This document shows positions 35,657-44,007 of a stretch of 64,000 nt of DNA, one piece after another (position 1 is the stretch's first letter; each line of letters starts with the position of its first letter). The position numbers and the translations under genes are program-made. The notes beneath the pieces are model-generated. The model was given only the letters and a program-made list of their open reading frames with translations, was not told the origin of the DNA and did not search any database. Source of the DNA: CAJCJE01 sp963818685 (GTDB lineage: Bacteria > Actinomycetota > Actinomycetes > Mycobacteriales > Pseudonocardiaceae); NCBI GenBank assembly GCA_963818685.1, contig CAWFTJ010000004.1, forward strand, positions 682,001 through 746,000, read 5' to 3'.

Positions 35657-38600
35657 CGCAGGGCGGTTCCCGCAGTCGGGTCGGTGAGCAGGCCGGCCAG
35701 CAGCCACCGGTCCGACCAGCGGTCCAACACCCAGGCCAGCGCCCTGGCCAGCCCTTCTGAGGAGTCCTCGGCGTAGACGGTGTCCGCGCCGTACTCGTGC
35801 TCGATCACCCACCAGTCGACGCGCTGGCCGTCCACCACCAACTCGTCGGTGACGAACACCAGGCCGTCCGGCACATGCACGCCGAGCAGCGAACACGCCA
35901 ACCGGATCGCGCCAAGATCCGACCAGGCCACCGGCTCGCCGTCCAGTTCGGGTGCCGCGGTGACCACCTCGCTGGCCAGCGGGATGTTGCACAGCTCGGC
36001 AAGGCTCTCGATCGGGTCGAACTCGGCGTCCTCGGTGACCGGCAGGATCCGCGCGGCCAGCACGCGGTTCTCCGGCAGCACCGAAAGGAACCACGGTCGG
36101 TCCAGCAGCACGGCGTCGGCGGCGTCCGCGGTCTCGCCGGAGATGGTGCGCACCCGGTCGGGCGGCTGCACGTCCGTCGGTTCGAAACCACCGGCGGCCA
36201 TGGCCGCGACGAGTTCCGCGTGCATGCGCATGGCCGTGCCCGACGAGACGTCGCGGTCCGGATCGCCGAGCCGGTGCAACATCTCCTGCGCGTCCGGCGC
36301 GTCCGAGATCACCAGTTCGGCCTGCACGCCGACCGTCGTGAGCAGCTGCGCGGACAGGCCGAGATCGGGCACCTCGTCGTAGAGGCCGACCAGGTCGACG
36401 GCGCTCGGCAGCCGCCAGAACAGCGGCGGATGACCGCCGAGCACCGCGTAGCGGGCCAGCCACCAGGCCGAGTAACCGGCCGGGTCGGCGAGCGCGCGAG
36501 CGGTGTCCGGTTCGCCGGCCAGCAGGCGCAGCGCGGCGGGCCAGCACTCCTCGTCGACAAGGTCGAGGTCGCGGATGCCGATCAGCGTGTCCGGCGGCGA
36601 GACGTCCCCCTCGATCCACTCCCACCATTCGGCCTCGTCCGCGAGATCGTGGTCCGGTCCGGACGGCGACTCGTCCAGCACGACCGCGAAGTTGTTCAGC
36701 ACGCCGACGGCGGCCAGCACGCGCGGCGCCCAGTCCTGTGCCAGCTCGTCCGCGAGCACACCGAGCGGCGCGTCCTGGCCGACCGCGTCCTCCGCGAGCA
36801 CGTCGAGCAGCGGCGCGCCGGGCGCGACGAGTTCGGCCGCGCGCCGGGTGCCACCCTGATCGTCGGGCAGCGCGAGGTCACCGAGCCACGGCCGTTCGCC
36901 GACGCCGAAATCGGCCCGTTCGACAAGGCGCAGCACGGTGTCGACGAGGCCCTGGACGTCCACTCCGGACTGCGCGTCCGCGATGCTGTTCGCGACAGCG
37001 TCCCGCAGCGCGGGCGCGTCGAGCAGGTCCAGCGCGTCCGCGTGCCGGGCGCCGAGCCGCTCAAGCAGCGGATGCACCCCGTCCGGATCGGCGACCCGGA
37101 GGCCAACGATGTCCACTTCGGACAGCAGCTCGCCGACCTCGGCCGATGGCAGCAGCAGGTCGCGCGGGCCGAAGGACATCCGGCCGTCGATCAGCGGCAC
37201 CGGCAGGCCACCGAGTTCGTTCGCGATGTCCGCGTCCGAGGCGACCCACCGGTTCAGCGCCGCGTACAGCCGCGCCCACCAGGCCGGCTCGCGATCGATA
37301 CCGGAGACGGCCGCGACCACGTCGGCCGCGCGCAGCCTGCGCACGTCGAACACGGCGAGCGCGGGCGCGTAGGCGGGCTCGGACAGCCAGCCGGCGAGCA
37401 GGCCGGGCACCAGCGCGACCAGCAGGCCGGCGAGTTCGGCATCGGGCAGGTCCAGCACGCTGGCCCCGGTTGGCGTGCGCTGCCCACCTGCCTCGGTCGG
37501 CAGCCAGGACGCGTCCGCGAGCGCGGCAAGCACAGCCGCCCGCAACTGCCCGTCCACTTCGGACAAAGGGAAGCCGGGCAGCGGCACGAGCGCCAGCCGG
37601 TGCTCGGTCGGCAGCGCCGCGACCAACGCCGCGTACTCGGCGGCCGCCGCGTCCAGCACCGCGTCGGTGGCCGGGCCGGGCAGCAGCCTGCGTCGCGACG
37701 GTTCCACGGGGAGGGTCGCCAGCAGCCGCGCCGGCAGGGAAAGCCGTTCGTCGGTCGGGGTTGGCGCGTGCAGTACCTCGCCGGAGACCGGCAGCGGTGC
37801 GCCGTCGGAGCCCAGCGGCACGGCCCAGCAGACCGACCAGTTCGCGCGGGCGCGCGCCTCGACGCCGAGCCGCTGCGACTGCGCCTCGGTCAACCTGCCG
37901 CTGCTGCGCCTGGTCAGCCAGCGAGTGATGCCCTTCGGTCCGCGCAGTTCGATGACCCCCGGCTTGTCGCCGTCGGTCCGCTCCCAGCGCTGATCGCCGA
38001 TCTCGATGACGGCCAGGCCGGGCAGCGCGAGCAGCAGGTCCGGCGCCTGTTCGGCTGCGGCGGCGAGCAACGCGTCGAGGTCGATCTCGGGACGCGGCGG
38101 CAGCCGGACCTCGGTGTCGAAGCCGGCCGGGACCGGATCTTCGGTGTCGTCGACCGGCCAGGCCAGCCGCAGTACCGGCACCTCGTGGTCGCGTTCGGCC
38201 AGCAGCGCGCCGAGCCGATCGTGGTCGGCGATGGAATCCCGGGTGTCGGCAGCGGAGAACCGAACCCCGCCGGTCGAGGAGACAACGCGGGGTTGTTCGG
38301 TCACCGCGAGCACCGCGGCGAAACCGATGCCGAACTGGCCGACCTGCTCGGCACCGCGCTTGGCCGACGCCCGCAGCGAAGCCAGCGCGGCGACGCCCTC
38401 CTCGGTCAGCGGCGCGCCGGTGTTGGCGACGCGCAGTTCGCCGTCGACGACGGCCAGCCGTAGGCGGCCGGGCACACCCGCCGTGACAGCGGCATCGGCC
38501 GCGTTCTGGGCCAGCTCGACCAGCATGCGGTCGCGATAGCCGCCGAGGCGCAGGTCCTCCTCGGCATTGGCGTCCTCGCGGAACCGGGTCGGCGAGTCGC

Positions 38601-38673
38601 GCCAGGCGGCAAGAACGGAATCACGCAGCGCGGCCGTGCCGAACGGGTCCGCCGCGGTGGTCACGGTGGTCAC
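35653..38673 (-). CDS. Sacsin N-terminal ATPase-like (GHKL) protein
   Basis: 1006 residues from GTG 38673. The N-terminal ~220 residues form a GHKL/Hsp90-type ATPase: ELAQNAADAA (N-box, about 53-62), VANTGAPLTEEGV (about 82-94) and VGQFGIGFAAVL (G-box, about 111-122). The remaining ~780 residues are a long Asp/Leu/Ala-rich region without a domain I recognise. Similar proteins are named sacsin N-terminal ATPase-like and lie next to DUF3027 in actinobacteria; a chaperone role is inferred. The last codons are read into the inverted-repeat element, whose end supplies TAG (35655-35653), so a few C-terminal residues may be lost or replaced. Confidence 0.8.
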   Translation of the reverse strand: MTTVTTAADPFGTAALRDSVLAAWRDSPTRFREDANAEEDLRLGGYRDRMLVELAQNAADAAVTAGVPGRLRLAVVDGELRVANTGAPLTEEGVAALASLRASAKRGAEQVGQFGIGFAAVLAVTEQPRVVSSTGGVRFSAADTRDSIADHDRLGALLAERDHEVPVLRLAWPVDDTEDPVPAGFDTEVRLPPRPEIDLDALLAAAAEQAPDLLLALPGLAVIEIGDQRWERTDGDKPGVIELRGPKGITRWLTRRSSGRLTEAQSQRLGVEARARANWSVCWAVPLGSDGAPLPVSGEVLHAPTPTDERLSLPARLLATLPVEPSRRRLLPGPATDAVLDAAAAEYAALVAALPTEHRLALVPLPGFPLSEVDGQLRAAVLAALADASWLPTEAGGQRTPTGASVLDLPDAELAGLLVALVPGLLAGWLSEPAYAPALAVFDVRRLRAADVVAAVSGIDREPAWWARLYAALNRWVASDADIANELGGLPVPLIDGRMSFGPRDLLLPSAEVGELLSEVDIVGLRVADPDGVHPLLERLGARHADALDLLDAPALRDAVANSIADAQSGVDVQGLVDTVLRLVERADFGVGERPWLGDLALPDDQGGTRRAAELVAPGAPLLDVLAEDAVGQDAPLGVLADELAQDWAPRVLAAVGVLNNFAVVLDESPSGPDHDLADEAEWWEWIEGDVSPPDTLIGIRDLDLVDEECWPAALRLLAGEPDTARALADPAGYSAWWLARYAVLGGHPPLFWRLPSAVDLVGLYDEVPDLGLSAQLLTTVGVQAELVISDAPDAQEMLHRLGDPDRDVSSGTAMRMHAELVAAMAAGGFEPTDVQPPDRVRTISGETADAADAVLLDRPWFLSVLPENRVLAARILPVTEDAEFDPIESLAELCNIPLASEVVTAAPELDGEPVAWSDLGAIRLACSLLGVHVPDGLVFVTDELVVDGQRVDWWVIEHEYGADTVYAEDSSEGLARALAWVLDRWSDRWLLAGLLTDPTAGTALR

Positions 38674-39530
38674 TCAGCCGGTCCCTCTGATGCTTCTTCT
38701 GACGCTTCTTCTGGGGCCGCTTCTGGGGCTGCTTCTTCTGGGGCTTCCACGTCGAGCGTGGTGTCGTCGTAGACCAGTTCGGAGACCGGAACCGGAGGAC
38801 TGGTGTCCAGTTCGACCTCCGAGTGCGCGCCGCAGCCGTACTCGACGTGCACGATGTGGCCGTCGGCGGGCGAGAACTCGTTGCCGCACACGCCGAAGGC
38901 GGCCCGCATGGAACCGGCGACCGAGAGGTAGAAGCCGCAGGTGCCGCAGTGGTCGGGCGCGCTGCGCGCCATGTCCGAGTCCGGGCCGAAGTCGCCGGAC
39001 TGCCAGCGGTCGGCCGCGTCGTAGCGACCGATGCGCGACATCACCCGCACCCGGCCGAGCCCGATGTCGGTGGCAACCTCGGCGACCGCCTCGTCGTCGT
39101 CCTCGGCCTGGTAGGCGGGGACCAACCTGGCGTCGCCGGGTTCGGTCGGCAGCAGGTCGCCCACGCCGAGGTCACCGGCCTGCACGCGGTTCTGCCATGG
39201 CACCCAGCTCGGCGCGGTGAGCGCGTCCGGGCCGGGCAGCAGCACCACCTCGCTGACGGTCACCGGCTCGCCGACACCGGCGTTGGCCACGGTCACCGCC
39301 CAGCGCCAGCCTCGGTAACCGGGCACGTTCGCGTCGAAGAGGTGGGTGGCCGCGCCGCCCTCCTCCGACTCGACGCCGACGTGCACGCCGACGGGTTCAC
39401 CGCCCGCCTCCTCGATCGCCGCGGCACGCGCGACCTCGACGGCTGCCGCCAGTTCGGGATCGGGCGCCGCCGTCGACAGGGGGCCGGCGACTGTGTGATC
39501 TGCACGAGGCGGACAGTTCGAGGTGGGCAT
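38670..39530 (-). CDS. DUF3027 protein
   Basis: 286 residues from ATG 39530. The central region has WRWAVTVANAG, PSWVPWQNRVQAGDLGVGDLLP and, later, CGTCGFYLSVAGSMRAAFGVCGNEFSPADGH (cited in part), whose CxxC and C-x5-type spacing suggest a small zinc-binding module, plus YGCGAHSE. These match DUF3027 (Rv0877 type). The tail is an Ala/Glu/Pro-rich disordered segment. Its TGA overlaps the GTG of the sacsin-like gene, so both are co-translated. Divergent from the MFS gene across 80 bases. Function unknown. Confidence 0.85.
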   Translation of the reverse strand: MPTSNCPPRADHTVAGPLSTAAPDPELAAAVEVARAAAIEEAGGEPVGVHVGVESEEGGAATHLFDANVPGYRGWRWAVTVANAGVGEPVTVSEVVLLPGPDALTAPSWVPWQNRVQAGDLGVGDLLPTEPGDARLVPAYQAEDDDEAVAEVATDIGLGRVRVMSRIGRYDAADRWQSGDFGPDSDMARSAPDHCGTCGFYLSVAGSMRAAFGVCGNEFSPADGHIVHVEYGCGAHSEVELDTSPPVPVSELVYDDTTLDVEAPEEAAPEAAPEEASEEASEGPAE

Positions 39531-39610
39531 CACAGCCCTAGATTGTGCCTCACCACCCCCGACGGCGGGTTGTTCACCCAGTCGCTTGCTCGGTGAGGCA
39601 GGATGGAAGG

Positions 39611-41296
39611 GTGATTCGCGGCAACTCAGCTGGCCAACCCGGTGATGCCCGTCGCGGGCGCCCGGGGTGGAGCGGAGGTGGCCGCCCAGAGACCTACCAG
39701 CCCAACGGCTACCCGCCCGGTGACCAGCCCTCGGGCAACCTGCCGCCCCCACCTGCCGGTGCCTGGCGCTCGGCACCGCCTCCGCAGCAGCCCCCGCCGC
39801 CCGGCCGGGTGCCCTACGACCCGAACACCCGCCACCTCGACCACGAAACGGCCGAGCAGAACGGGCCGACCCCGCCGACGCTGCCCAAGAAGCTGACCGT
39901 GACCAGGGTCGCGGCTTGGCGCAGCCGACAGCTGACCCAGCAGGGCGTTGCCATGTTCCGGCGCGCCGTGCACGCGGACGGGGCCCGCGAGTCCGGCATG
40001 GCCGCGCTGAACTACGCGGTGATGCTCAACTACGCATCCTCCGCCACCATGGCGGTCGGCCTTGCGAACACCCTGTTCTTTTCGGCGGCGACGGCGGAGA
40101 GCAAGACCAAGGTCGCGCTGTACCTGCTGATCACGGTGGCCCCGTTCGCGTTGATCGCGCCGGTGATCGGTCCGCTGCTGGACCGGATCCAGCGCGGTCG
40201 CCGGATCGCCCTGGCCGTCTCCTGCGTCGGCCAGGGCTTCCTGTCGGTCGTGATGGCGCTGCACTTCAACGACTGGATGCTCTACCCGGCCGCGCTCGGC
40301 ACGCTGGTGCTTTCCAAGTCGTTCGACGTGCTCAAGGCGGCCGTCGCGCCGAGGGTGCTGCCATCGGGCATCACGCTGTCCAAGTCCAACGCCCGGCTGA
40401 CCGTGTTCGGTCTCGCCGCAGGCGCGGTGTTCGGCGCGTTCGGCACCGGGTTCCTCAAGCTGTTCGGGTCGCCGGGCGCGTTGTGGTTCACCGCGGCGCT
40501 CTGCATCGCCGACGCCGTGCTCTGCCTGCGCATCCCGGCCTGGGTCGAGGTGACCGAGGGCGAGGTGCCAACGACCCTCAGCTCGGGACCGCGCAAGGCA
40601 CGACGGCAGCCGATGGGCCGGCAGGTCGTGGTCGCGTTGTGGGGCAACGGCACGGTCCGGCTGCTCACCGGGTTCCTCATGCTGTTCCCGGCGTTCGTGA
40701 TCAAGTCGCTGACCGAGCACTCGCCGACCAAGCAGTTGCTGCTGCTCGGGTTGATCGGCGCCGCGGCCGGGCTCGGCGGGTTCGTCGGCAACGGGATCGG
40801 CGCGCGACTCCAGTTCGGCAAGCCCGACCAGGTGATCCTCGGCTGTCTCGCCGCCGCGCTCGGCGGCACTGTGCTGGCGGCCGTGTTGCCTGGCATCGGC
40901 AGCGCGGCCATTGCCGCGTTGTGCGCGTCGGTGGCCAGCGCGTTGGCCAAGATCAGCCTGGACGCGACCATCCAGAAGGACCTGCCCGAGGCGTCGCGGG
41001 CTTCCGCGTTCGGCCGGTCCGAGACGATCCTGCAACTGTCCTGGGTCTTCGGTGGCGCGATCGGGGTGTTGTTGCCCACGACGTTCTGGCTCGGCTTCAC
41101 CGTGATCGGCGTGTTGCTGGCCGCGGGCGGGGCGCAGACGTTCGTCACCCGGCGCGGCGGAACGCTGTTGCCGAGCCTGCCGCTGCGCCGCTCGAATCCC
41201 GTCCCAGCCGCGGCTTTCGCCAGCGAGGTCCCCTACGAGCGGCCGAGGGAACCGATGGACCGACCGGGTTGGGCAGATCCGCCACCAGGACCGTAG
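39611..41296 (+). CDS. MFS transporter with a long proline-rich N-terminal tail (Rv0876c type)
   Basis: 561 residues from GTG 39611, with GGAAGG just upstream. About 100 residues of Pro/Gly/Gln-rich disordered N-terminus precede the membrane domain, which has around twelve hydrophobic segments (for example NYASSATMAVGLANTLF, and the loop LLDRIQRGRRIALAV, cited in part). Paired divergently with the DUF3027 gene, as Rv0876c is with Rv0877 in M. tuberculosis. Substrate unknown. The DUF2771-like lipoprotein gene follows after 11 bases. Confidence 0.8.
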   Translation: MIRGNSAGQPGDARRGRPGWSGGGRPETYQPNGYPPGDQPSGNLPPPPAGAWRSAPPPQQPPPPGRVPYDPNTRHLDHETAEQNGPTPPTLPKKLTVTRVAAWRSRQLTQQGVAMFRRAVHADGARESGMAALNYAVMLNYASSATMAVGLANTLFFSAATAESKTKVALYLLITVAPFALIAPVIGPLLDRIQRGRRIALAVSCVGQGFLSVVMALHFNDWMLYPAALGTLVLSKSFDVLKAAVAPRVLPSGITLSKSNARLTVFGLAAGAVFGAFGTGFLKLFGSPGALWFTAALCIADAVLCLRIPAWVEVTEGEVPTTLSSGPRKARRQPMGRQVVVALWGNGTVRLLTGFLMLFPAFVIKSLTEHSPTKQLLLLGLIGAAAGLGGFVGNGIGARLQFGKPDQVILGCLAAALGGTVLAAVLPGIGSAAIAALCASVASALAKISLDATIQKDLPEASRASAFGRSETILQLSWVFGGAIGVLLPTTFWLGFTVIGVLLAAGGAQTFVTRRGGTLLPSLPLRRSNPVPAAAFASEVPYERPREPMDRPGWADPPPGP

Positions 41297-41299
41297 GGT
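41294..41299 (+). promoter_or_regulatory. Probable -10 box (TAGGGT) of a leaderless transcript
   Basis: TAGGGT ends 8 nt before GTG 41308, overlapping the MFS stop region; no Shine-Dalgarno is visible. Confidence 0.45.
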
Positions 41300-41307
41300 C
41301 TTGCGAC

Positions 41308-41850
41308 GTGCGCCGTAACGTAGTTCGCTCACTGGGTCTGCCGCTGCTGGCCGCTGCCGGCCTGATCGTCGCCGGCTGCTCGACCCCGCCGCCCGCGTTC
41401 ACCATCTTCGTCGGCAACGGCAGCGTGCAGGTGCCGCCGACGCAGTACTGCGACATCACCGGCCTGCACAACTGCCAGGCCAACGGCTCGGCGGCGACCG
41501 TGGTGTCGGTGCAGGACGGCCAGATCGTGCAGGTGTCCGCGCCGGAGACGGTGGCGACAACCCCATGGCAGGTCGCCGCCGAGTACAAGAACGTGGCCAA
41601 CGGCAACAGCTATGTGGCGTGCAGCCCGCTGTTCCCGGCCAACCAGCAGTACGCGTACACGGTGCGGCCGCCGTCGGGCGACCAGCTCGTGGTCATCGAG
41701 ATCTACCAGTCCTCGACCAGCCTTGTTCCCTTGAACAACGGCGGTTTCGCCGCGCTGGCCAGGGGAACCTGGGTATTGACCAACAACGCCAACGGGTCGC
41801 CGACCTACCCGAAGGCAGGCGACAACCTCTGCGAAGACAAAGGCACCTGA
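41308..41850 (+). CDS. DUF2771-like lipoprotein
   Basis: 180 residues from GTG 41308. Signal peptide with lipobox VAGC, lipidated Cys24 (RSLGLPLLAAAGLIVAGC). The exported domain is strand-rich with cysteines at CDITGLHNC and CSPLF and LCEDKG, likely forming disulphides. Position after the Rv0876c-type MFS gene matches Rv0875c. Probably anchored on the outer face of the membrane; function unknown. A 14-bp tandem repeat copies its stop codon region. Confidence 0.75.
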   Translation: MRRNVVRSLGLPLLAAAGLIVAGCSTPPPAFTIFVGNGSVQVPPTQYCDITGLHNCQANGSAATVVSVQDGQIVQVSAPETVATTPWQVAAEYKNVANGNSYVACSPLFPANQQYAYTVRPPSGDQLVVIEIYQSSTSLVPLNNGGFAALARGTWVLTNNANGSPTYPKAGDNLCEDKGT

Positions 41851-41875
41851 GCGGGGCAACCTGAGCGGGGCAACC
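41848..41875 (+). repeat. 14-bp tandem repeat over the lipoprotein stop codon
   Basis: TGAGCGGGGCAACC occurs at 41848-41861 and 41862-41875; the first TGA is the stop codon, the second a copy. Confidence 0.85.
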
Positions 41876-41886
41876 TGATTGGCCCC
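41867..41886. terminator. Short hairpin between convergent genes
   Basis: GGGGC (41867-41871) can pair with GCCCC (41882-41886) between the lipoprotein and cold-shock genes; weak, no T-tract. Confidence 0.3.
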
Positions 41887-42281
41887 TACGGGTCGAGCTC
41901 CCGCGCGACGCCCCTGACCACCTCGGCGACCAGCTTGATGATCTTGCGGTCCGGGTAGCGGCCACGCCGCAACTCCGGCTGGATCTTGCTCTCCAGCAGC
42001 TTGATCATGTCGTCGACGAGGCCGTGCAGTTCCTCGGCGGGACGGCGGCGTGCCTCGACGACCGAGGGCGGCGGGTCGAGCAGCTTCACCGAGAGGGCCT
42101 GCGGTCCCCTGCGCCCCTCGGCCATGCCGAACTCGATCCGCTGACCGGCTTTCAACCCTGAAATCCCGGGCGGCAGCGCGGATGCGCGCACGTAGACGTC
42201 TTCGCCACCGTCCTGGGTGACGAAGCCGAAGCCCTTTTCCGAGTCGTACCACTTGACCTTGCCGGTCGGCACCGCTCTCAC
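41886..42281 (-). CDS. cspB: Cold-shock protein with C-terminal extension (CspB/Rv0871 type)
   Basis: 131 residues from GTG 42281; GTG 42272 (VPTGKVKWYD, equal to the usual Csp start) is equally likely. The cold-shock domain covers about residues 5-70 with RNP1 KGFGFV and an RNP2-like DVYVRASAL. A ~60-residue helical extension follows (ELHGLVDDMIKLLESKI), absent from classic 67-residue Csp proteins but typical of the mycobacterial Rv0871 form. Binds single-stranded nucleic acid, probably as an RNA chaperone. Confidence 0.88.
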   Translation of the reverse strand: MRAVPTGKVKWYDSEKGFGFVTQDGGEDVYVRASALPPGISGLKAGQRIEFGMAEGRRGPQALSVKLLDPPPSVVEARRRPAEELHGLVDDMIKLLESKIQPELRRGRYPDRKIIKLVAEVVRGVARELDP

Positions 42282-42381
42282 CGTTCTCTCTTCACACGAC
42301 GAACGCGCCCAGGGCGTACCCAGGACGCGTACCCATCAGCGTAGCGACAACTGCCGACGAAAAGCACGTCCGTTAGCGGGT

Positions 42382-42387
42382 TATCCT
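42382..42387 (+). promoter_or_regulatory. Probable -10 box (TATCCT) of a leaderless transcript
   Basis: TATCCT ends 6 nt before GTG 42394; no Shine-Dalgarno is visible. Confidence 0.5.
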
Positions 42388-42393
42388 GGCCGC

Positions 42394-42636
42394 GTGGAAA
42401 CTCCGGCCAACCGGTTGAAGCTGGTGCCGATCGCGGTGGTGATCTTCGGCATCGGCGTTGTCGCGCTCGCCGCGATCTTCGTACTGTTCCTGACCGGACG
42501 GCACGACCTGCCGGTGTGGCTCAACGCATCCGCTGGTGTTGGCGTACCACTGGGTTTCGGCCTCGCGTTGGTCGGCCTGATCCGTGAGGCTAGGGCTCAG
42601 TCTCGCGCTGGCGTTCGCGGAAAGCCGCGGCCTTGA
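42394..42636 (+). CDS. Small two-helix membrane protein, function unknown
   Basis: 80 residues from GTG 42394; the longer frame from 42217 overlaps cspB and is rejected. Two hydrophobic segments (about 10-33 and 42-62), then a basic Arg-rich tail. No family recognised. The 3' end overlaps the convergent CGNR gene by 47 bases, so the two mRNAs would be antisense there. Confidence 0.6.
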   Translation: METPANRLKLVPIAVVIFGIGVVALAAIFVLFLTGRHDLPVWLNASAGVGVPLGFGLALVGLIREARAQSRAGVRGKPRP

Positions 42637-43174
42637 CCCGGTTCTGGCAGGCGGTGGAACAGAAGCGACGCGCGCCGTTGCGCGAGGTGTCCACGTAGGC
42701 ACGATCACATGATGGCGCGGAACACAGTCCGAGCCGGTCGGCCATTGAACTGCCGAGCACCGTGGCCAGCGCGGTCGCCATGGAGCCGGCCCAGCCCTGC
42801 GACCAGGACGCGTCGCGGGAGTGGAAGTGCAGGTGCCAGGGTCCGCCGTCGTGCCGGGAGAGCATCGGCGTTGCCTTGGTCTCCACCAGGATCTTGTTGA
42901 CCAGTTCGCAGGCGCCGTCCAGGTCCTCCATGTCCAGCAGGCCGAACACCGTGTACAGCTCGGTGAGGTAGCCGGCGAGTTCGGCGATCTCGGCCTCGGT
43001 CGCGTCCGGCTTGACCCGCCGCGACCCCGCGCTCAACGCCGTGACCACCGCGTCGCGCAGGGCATCGCCGGCAGGCGGCGCGTACTGCCTGCCTCGCGAC
43101 CAGCCAGGCGCGACCGTGTTGACCGCGTCGACGGTCGCGCGCACGACCCCGCTCGTGTGACTGTCGAATTCCAC
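42590..43174 (-). CDS. CGNR zinc-finger protein (probable transcriptional regulator)
   Basis: 194 residues from GTG 43174 (MEFDSH-type start as in the family); longer starts at 43222 or within GGAGGAGG are possible. An N-terminal ABATE-like stress-sensing region (about 1-140) is followed by a C-terminal zinc finger: CSAPSCDRAYVD then RRFCSTACQNRVK, where CQNR takes the place of CGNR. Such proteins are presumed DNA-binding regulators. It is divergent from a methyltransferase across a short gap with an 8-bp inverted repeat. Confidence 0.85.
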   Translation of the reverse strand: MEFDSHTSGVVRATVDAVNTVAPGWSRGRQYAPPAGDALRDAVVTALSAGSRRVKPDATEAEIAELAGYLTELYTVFGLLDMEDLDGACELVNKILVETKATPMLSRHDGGPWHLHFHSRDASWSQGWAGSMATALATVLGSSMADRLGLCSAPSCDRAYVDTSRNGARRFCSTACQNRVKAAAFRERQRETEP

Positions 43175-43203
43175 TTGACCAGTCACCCTCCTCCGGCTAG
43201 GTT

Positions 43204-43235
43204 CATCACTGTCATTAAGCATATCGCCAGTGATG
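43204..43235. promoter_or_regulatory. Probable operator between the CGNR gene and the methyltransferase
   Basis: CATCACTG (43204-43211) and CAGTGATG (43228-43235) form a perfect 8-bp inverted repeat with a 16-base spacer. A TAGGTT -10 box (43198-43203) for the methyltransferase ends right at the left arm, so binding would cover its transcription start. Confidence 0.55.
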
Positions 43236-43243
43236 GAGTAGTG

Positions 43244-44002
43244 ATGACAACCACCCTTGATACTCGGTTCGCACAGTCCTGGGTCAACCGCTGGGACGCC
43301 CAGCAGGAGCGCTACATCGCCGACCGCGAGGAGCGGTTCGCGGTGATCGGCGATGTGGTCGCCGAGGTTCTTTCCTCACCGAAACCCGGCGCCACCGTGC
43401 TCGACCTCGGCTGCGGCCCCGGCTCGCTGTCCGCGCGGCTGGCCGACCGGCTGCCCGGCCTGCGCGTCATCGGCCTGGACGCCGACCCGCTGCTGCTCGC
43501 GCTCGGCCGCGCCCGCTACGGCTACCGCGTCGAGTTCGTCGATGCCGACCTGACCGAGGACGAACTGCCGGAGCAGGTCCCCTCGGTCATCGACGCCGCC
43601 GTCTCCACCACGGCGCTGCACTGGCTGGACCCGGAACCGCTTGCCGCGCTGTACCGCAGGCTCGCAGCGCGGATCCGGCCCGGCGGCGTGTTCGTCAACG
43701 GCGACCACATGCCCGCCAGCGACCCGGCCCTGCGCGACCTCGTGCGCGTGGTCCGCGAGGGACGCAACCAGCGCGCCGGCGCGAACGACCACGAGGAGTG
43801 GAGCGCCTGGTGGGCGGCGGCCCAGGCCGAACCCGAACTGGCCGGCCTGATCACCCAGCGTTCCGCGCGCGCCATCGCACACCACGGCGGCAACTCGCTC
43901 AGCCCGGCCGAACACGCGGAACTGTTGCTGGCGGCCGGTTTCACCCGCGCCGGCACGGTGTGGCAGTCCGGCGACGACACCGTGCTGGTCGCCGTCCGCT
44001 GA
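43244..44002 (+). CDS. Class I SAM-dependent methyltransferase
   Basis: 252 residues from ATG 43244, 5 nt after GGAG. Rossmann-like methyltransferase: motif I VLDLGCGPGSLSARL (about 51-65), motif II VIGLDADPLLL with the acidic Asp binding the SAM ribose, and the ALHWLDPEPL element of trans-aconitate-methyltransferase-like enzymes. Acceptor unknown. Divergent from and probably controlled by the CGNR regulator. Confidence 0.85.
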   Translation: MTTTLDTRFAQSWVNRWDAQQERYIADREERFAVIGDVVAEVLSSPKPGATVLDLGCGPGSLSARLADRLPGLRVIGLDADPLLLALGRARYGYRVEFVDADLTEDELPEQVPSVIDAAVSTTALHWLDPEPLAALYRRLAARIRPGGVFVNGDHMPASDPALRDLVRVVREGRNQRAGANDHEEWSAWWAAAQAEPELAGLITQRSARAIAHHGGNSLSPAEHAELLLAAGFTRAGTVWQSGDDTVLVAVR

Positions 44003-44007
44003 TCGTC

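Noticed and set aside
35797..38463. 888-codon plus-strand open frame opposite the sacsin-like gene
   Set aside because: It is Arg/Gly/Gln-rich without domains and mirrors the GC-biased codons of the minus-strand gene, which has clear GHKL motifs.
39626..41332. 568-codon minus-strand frame opposite the MFS gene
   Set aside because: Gln/Arg/Glu-rich shadow with no hydrophobic segments; the plus strand encodes a membrane protein.
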